Origin: Gammaproteobacteria bacterium
GTDB lineage: Bacteria; Pseudomonadota; Gammaproteobacteria; Arenicellales; JAHEKD01
NCBI GenBank assembly: GCA_024638545.1
Contig: JAHEKD010000109.1
Span: 1 to 7,538 of the forward strand
DNA: 7,538 bases
Direction of reading: 5' to 3'
Shown here: positions 6,258-7,538 of the stretch, piece by piece
Position numbering within the stretch: position 1 is the stretch's first letter
How the letters are laid out: the number at the start of each line of letters is the position of its first letter
Made by a program: the position numbers and the translations under genes
The notes under the pieces: model-generated
What the model saw: only the letters and a program-made list of their open reading frames with translations
Told to the model about the DNA's origin: nothing
The model's database searches: none

Positions 6258-7223
6258 ATGAACGGCAATCGACAAAAATTAAGGCGAGACTTCCTGGATT
6301 CATGCAATTTACATTCAGCAAGACATGAATCCCTGGCACAGGATGCATCATTTCGCCGATATTTTAGAGTTCATGACCAGAGACGAACTTACATTTTAAT
6401 GGACGCTCCGCCGGCAAAAGAAGAAATTGGACCGTTTATAAAGATTGCTAATCACCTGTCTCGCATGCATTTTCATGCCCCGGCTATTCTTGAATTTGAT
6501 ACTGAACACGGTTTTATTTTGCTGGAGGATTTTGGCGATAATACATTCACAAGATTGTTATCGCTGGGTCATGATGAAGGCGAACTTTATCATCTTGCCG
6601 TTGATACATTGATAAATCTGCATAAAAATCCGCAGGCGAAAAACATTACGGTACCCGGTTATTCCACCAAGATGTTAATCAATGAGGCCCTGTTATTACC
6701 TGACTGGTACTATCCGTATCGCACGGGTAAACAAATATCAAAGGCTAACCGTGACCGCTATATTCGATGCTGGGAATCAATCATCTGTTCACTTCCTGCA
6801 GCAGAAAAAACACTGGTCTTAAGAGACTATCATGTTGACAACCTGGTCAAACTTGATGGTGGGGGATGCGGATTGCTTGATTTTCAGGATGCAGTCATCG
6901 GATCTGGGGCATATGACCTGGTGTCTTTATTGGAAGATGCCAGGCGTGACATCGACGCAACCTTACAGGCGCAGATGCTAAAGCGATATTTGAATGCGTT
7001 CGATCAGCTCGACCGGGATGTTTTTATACGCTGGTACACGGTGCTTGGTGCCCAGCGCCATTGCAAGGTACTGGGCATATTTACTCGCCTGTCGGTTCGA
7101 GACAGCAAACACCACTATCTGAAGCATTTAGCGCGTGTAGATGCACTGCTCAGTTCACATCTGCAGCATCGGGAATTACAGCCTTTAAAATCGTGGCTGG
7201 AGCGCAATCGTCTTACACGTTAA
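6258..7223 (+). CDS. AmgK-like phosphotransferase (APH family, COG3178 type)
   Basis: 321 residues, typical for the COG3178 group of kinase-fold phosphotransferases. Characterised relatives such as Pseudomonas AmgK phosphorylate the anomeric position of MurNAc/GlcNAc in cell-wall sugar recycling. Motifs: LAQDASFRRYFRV (27-38) at the nucleotide loop, ILLEDFGDNTF (87-97) at the hinge, catalytic LRDYHVDNL with Asp190 and Asn195, metal-binding LLDFQDAVIG (206-215), and YDLVSLLEDARRD (219-231). The C-terminal VLGAQRHCKVLGIFTRL also fits. The LRDYHVDNL and LEDARRD forms recall the alphaproteobacterial versions more than Pseudomonas AmgK; that is memory-based inference. The ATG has no ribosome binding site, but the N-terminus aligns with the family. 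The usual partner, a MurU-type nucleotidyltransferase, is not directly downstream; it could begin at 7535. True aminoglycoside resistance is unlikely. Confidence 0.87.
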   Translation: MNGNRQKLRRDFLDSCNLHSARHESLAQDASFRRYFRVHDQRRTYILMDAPPAKEEIGPFIKIANHLSRMHFHAPAILEFDTEHGFILLEDFGDNTFTRLLSLGHDEGELYHLAVDTLINLHKNPQAKNITVPGYSTKMLINEALLLPDWYYPYRTGKQISKANRDRYIRCWESIICSLPAAEKTLVLRDYHVDNLVKLDGGGCGLLDFQDAVIGSGAYDLVSLLEDARRDIDATLQAQMLKRYLNAFDQLDRDVFIRWYTVLGAQRHCKVLGIFTRLSVRDSKHHYLKHLARVDALLSSHLQHRELQPLKSWLERNRLTR

Positions 7224-7534
7224 GGGCATTGGCAGATCTGGATATGCGCAATCACACTCACCAATACACGCCAGTGTCTCCAATAGGGGCTGCCGGAGTA
7301 TTCAACATTCCGGAAGCGACCAGAATATCGTCAACGACCACATACGCATTTTTCACCGGGCGACCGATTTTTAGGGCAAGTATTCTAAATCAAGGCGTTA
7401 TGTTCAACTCTATAGATGGCGAAGAACGACGACACGCCGTCCTGTTTGTTTTTAGCTCACTTTATCTTCACAGCCTGGTGAGAAATGCGGGTTTGTGGTC
7501 CGAAAGCCTTGCATTTCGCACAGGAAGCATTAAC
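7224..7534. other. 311-bp stretch with no convincing gene
   Basis: One rightward frame (7226 to the window end) has no stop codon, about 104 codons. However, it is rich in rare codons (CGA, AGA, AGG, ATA, CTA), has no ribosome binding site for its first ATG (7244), and its protein is not recognisable. On the minus strand a stop-to-stop frame at 7258-7389 (43 codons) reads naturally, including GRPVKNAYVVVDDILVASGM, and could be the tail of a decayed leftward gene. No RNA gene or terminator was recognised. Confidence 0.4.
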
Positions 7535-7538
7535 ATGA
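7522..7538 (+). CDS. Ribosome binding site and first codon of a gene cut by the right edge
   Basis: AGGAAG (7522-7527) is followed after 7 nt by ATG 7535-7537, the last complete codon in the window. This is a well-formed translation start. By context with AmgK-like genes the product might be a MurU-type sugar-1-phosphate nucleotidyltransferase, but none of its sequence is visible, so the identity is only a guess. The same ATG is in frame with the long open frame of the preceding stretch, so an internal Met of a longer protein is the alternative. Confidence 0.4.

Noticed and set aside
6082..6351. Leftward 89-codon open frame in the folE-phosphotransferase gap
   Set aside because: It overlaps the conserved start of the phosphotransferase (including FRRYFRV upstream bases) and has no recognisable domain or ribosome binding site.
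1..7538. Insertion sequence, prophage, CRISPR, toxin-antitoxin or defence module
   Set aside because: No transposase, integrase, repeat-spacer pattern, or paired small toxin/antitoxin genes were seen; all full-length genes belong to ordinary housekeeping or envelope families.

Overview
This window looks like ordinary chromosomal DNA of a gammaproteobacterium. By eye the GC content is moderate (roughly 45-50%), with a GC-richer left edge. The main evidence for the lineage is the tightly packed yciB-yciI-bolA cluster and a FimT/GspH-type pseudopilin. This is inference from gene content; no 16S or other phylogenetic marker is present. Every product call is from motif recognition by eye, without a database search.

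Left part (1-1260): a leftward PAS-domain protein enters from the left edge. It is followed by a rightward short-chain dehydrogenase/reductase (SDR) gene that appears broken. A 7-bp tandem duplication plus a short deletion removes its Rossmann glycine motif and puts its good start codon out of frame with the rest. The remaining body also lacks the catalytic Ser and Tyr. A perfect 12-bp inverted repeat lies between this gene and the next, convergent one.

Centre-left (1261-2708): two leftward genes, a deoxynucleoside kinase that starts at TTG and, downstream, a TauE/SafE-type permease. Centre (2892-4641): a rightward run of yciB, yciI and bolA with 1-nt and 4-nt overlaps, then a fimT-like pseudopilin 27 nt later. 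Centre-right (4669-5894): leftward folE (GTP cyclohydrolase I) and bioY (biotin uptake, GTG start), each with its own plausible promoter.

Right part (5895-7538): a 363-bp divergent intergenic region carries a nested palindrome cluster. It is followed by a rightward sugar/aminoglycoside-type phosphotransferase of the AmgK-like family. Then comes a 311-bp stretch without a convincing gene, and a well-formed ribosome binding site plus ATG at the very end of the window.

There is no sign of a mobile element, CRISPR array, phage or obvious new multi-gene system. The points most worth a second look are the broken SDR gene, the nested palindromes at 6007-6046, and the unexplained 311 bp after the phosphotransferase.
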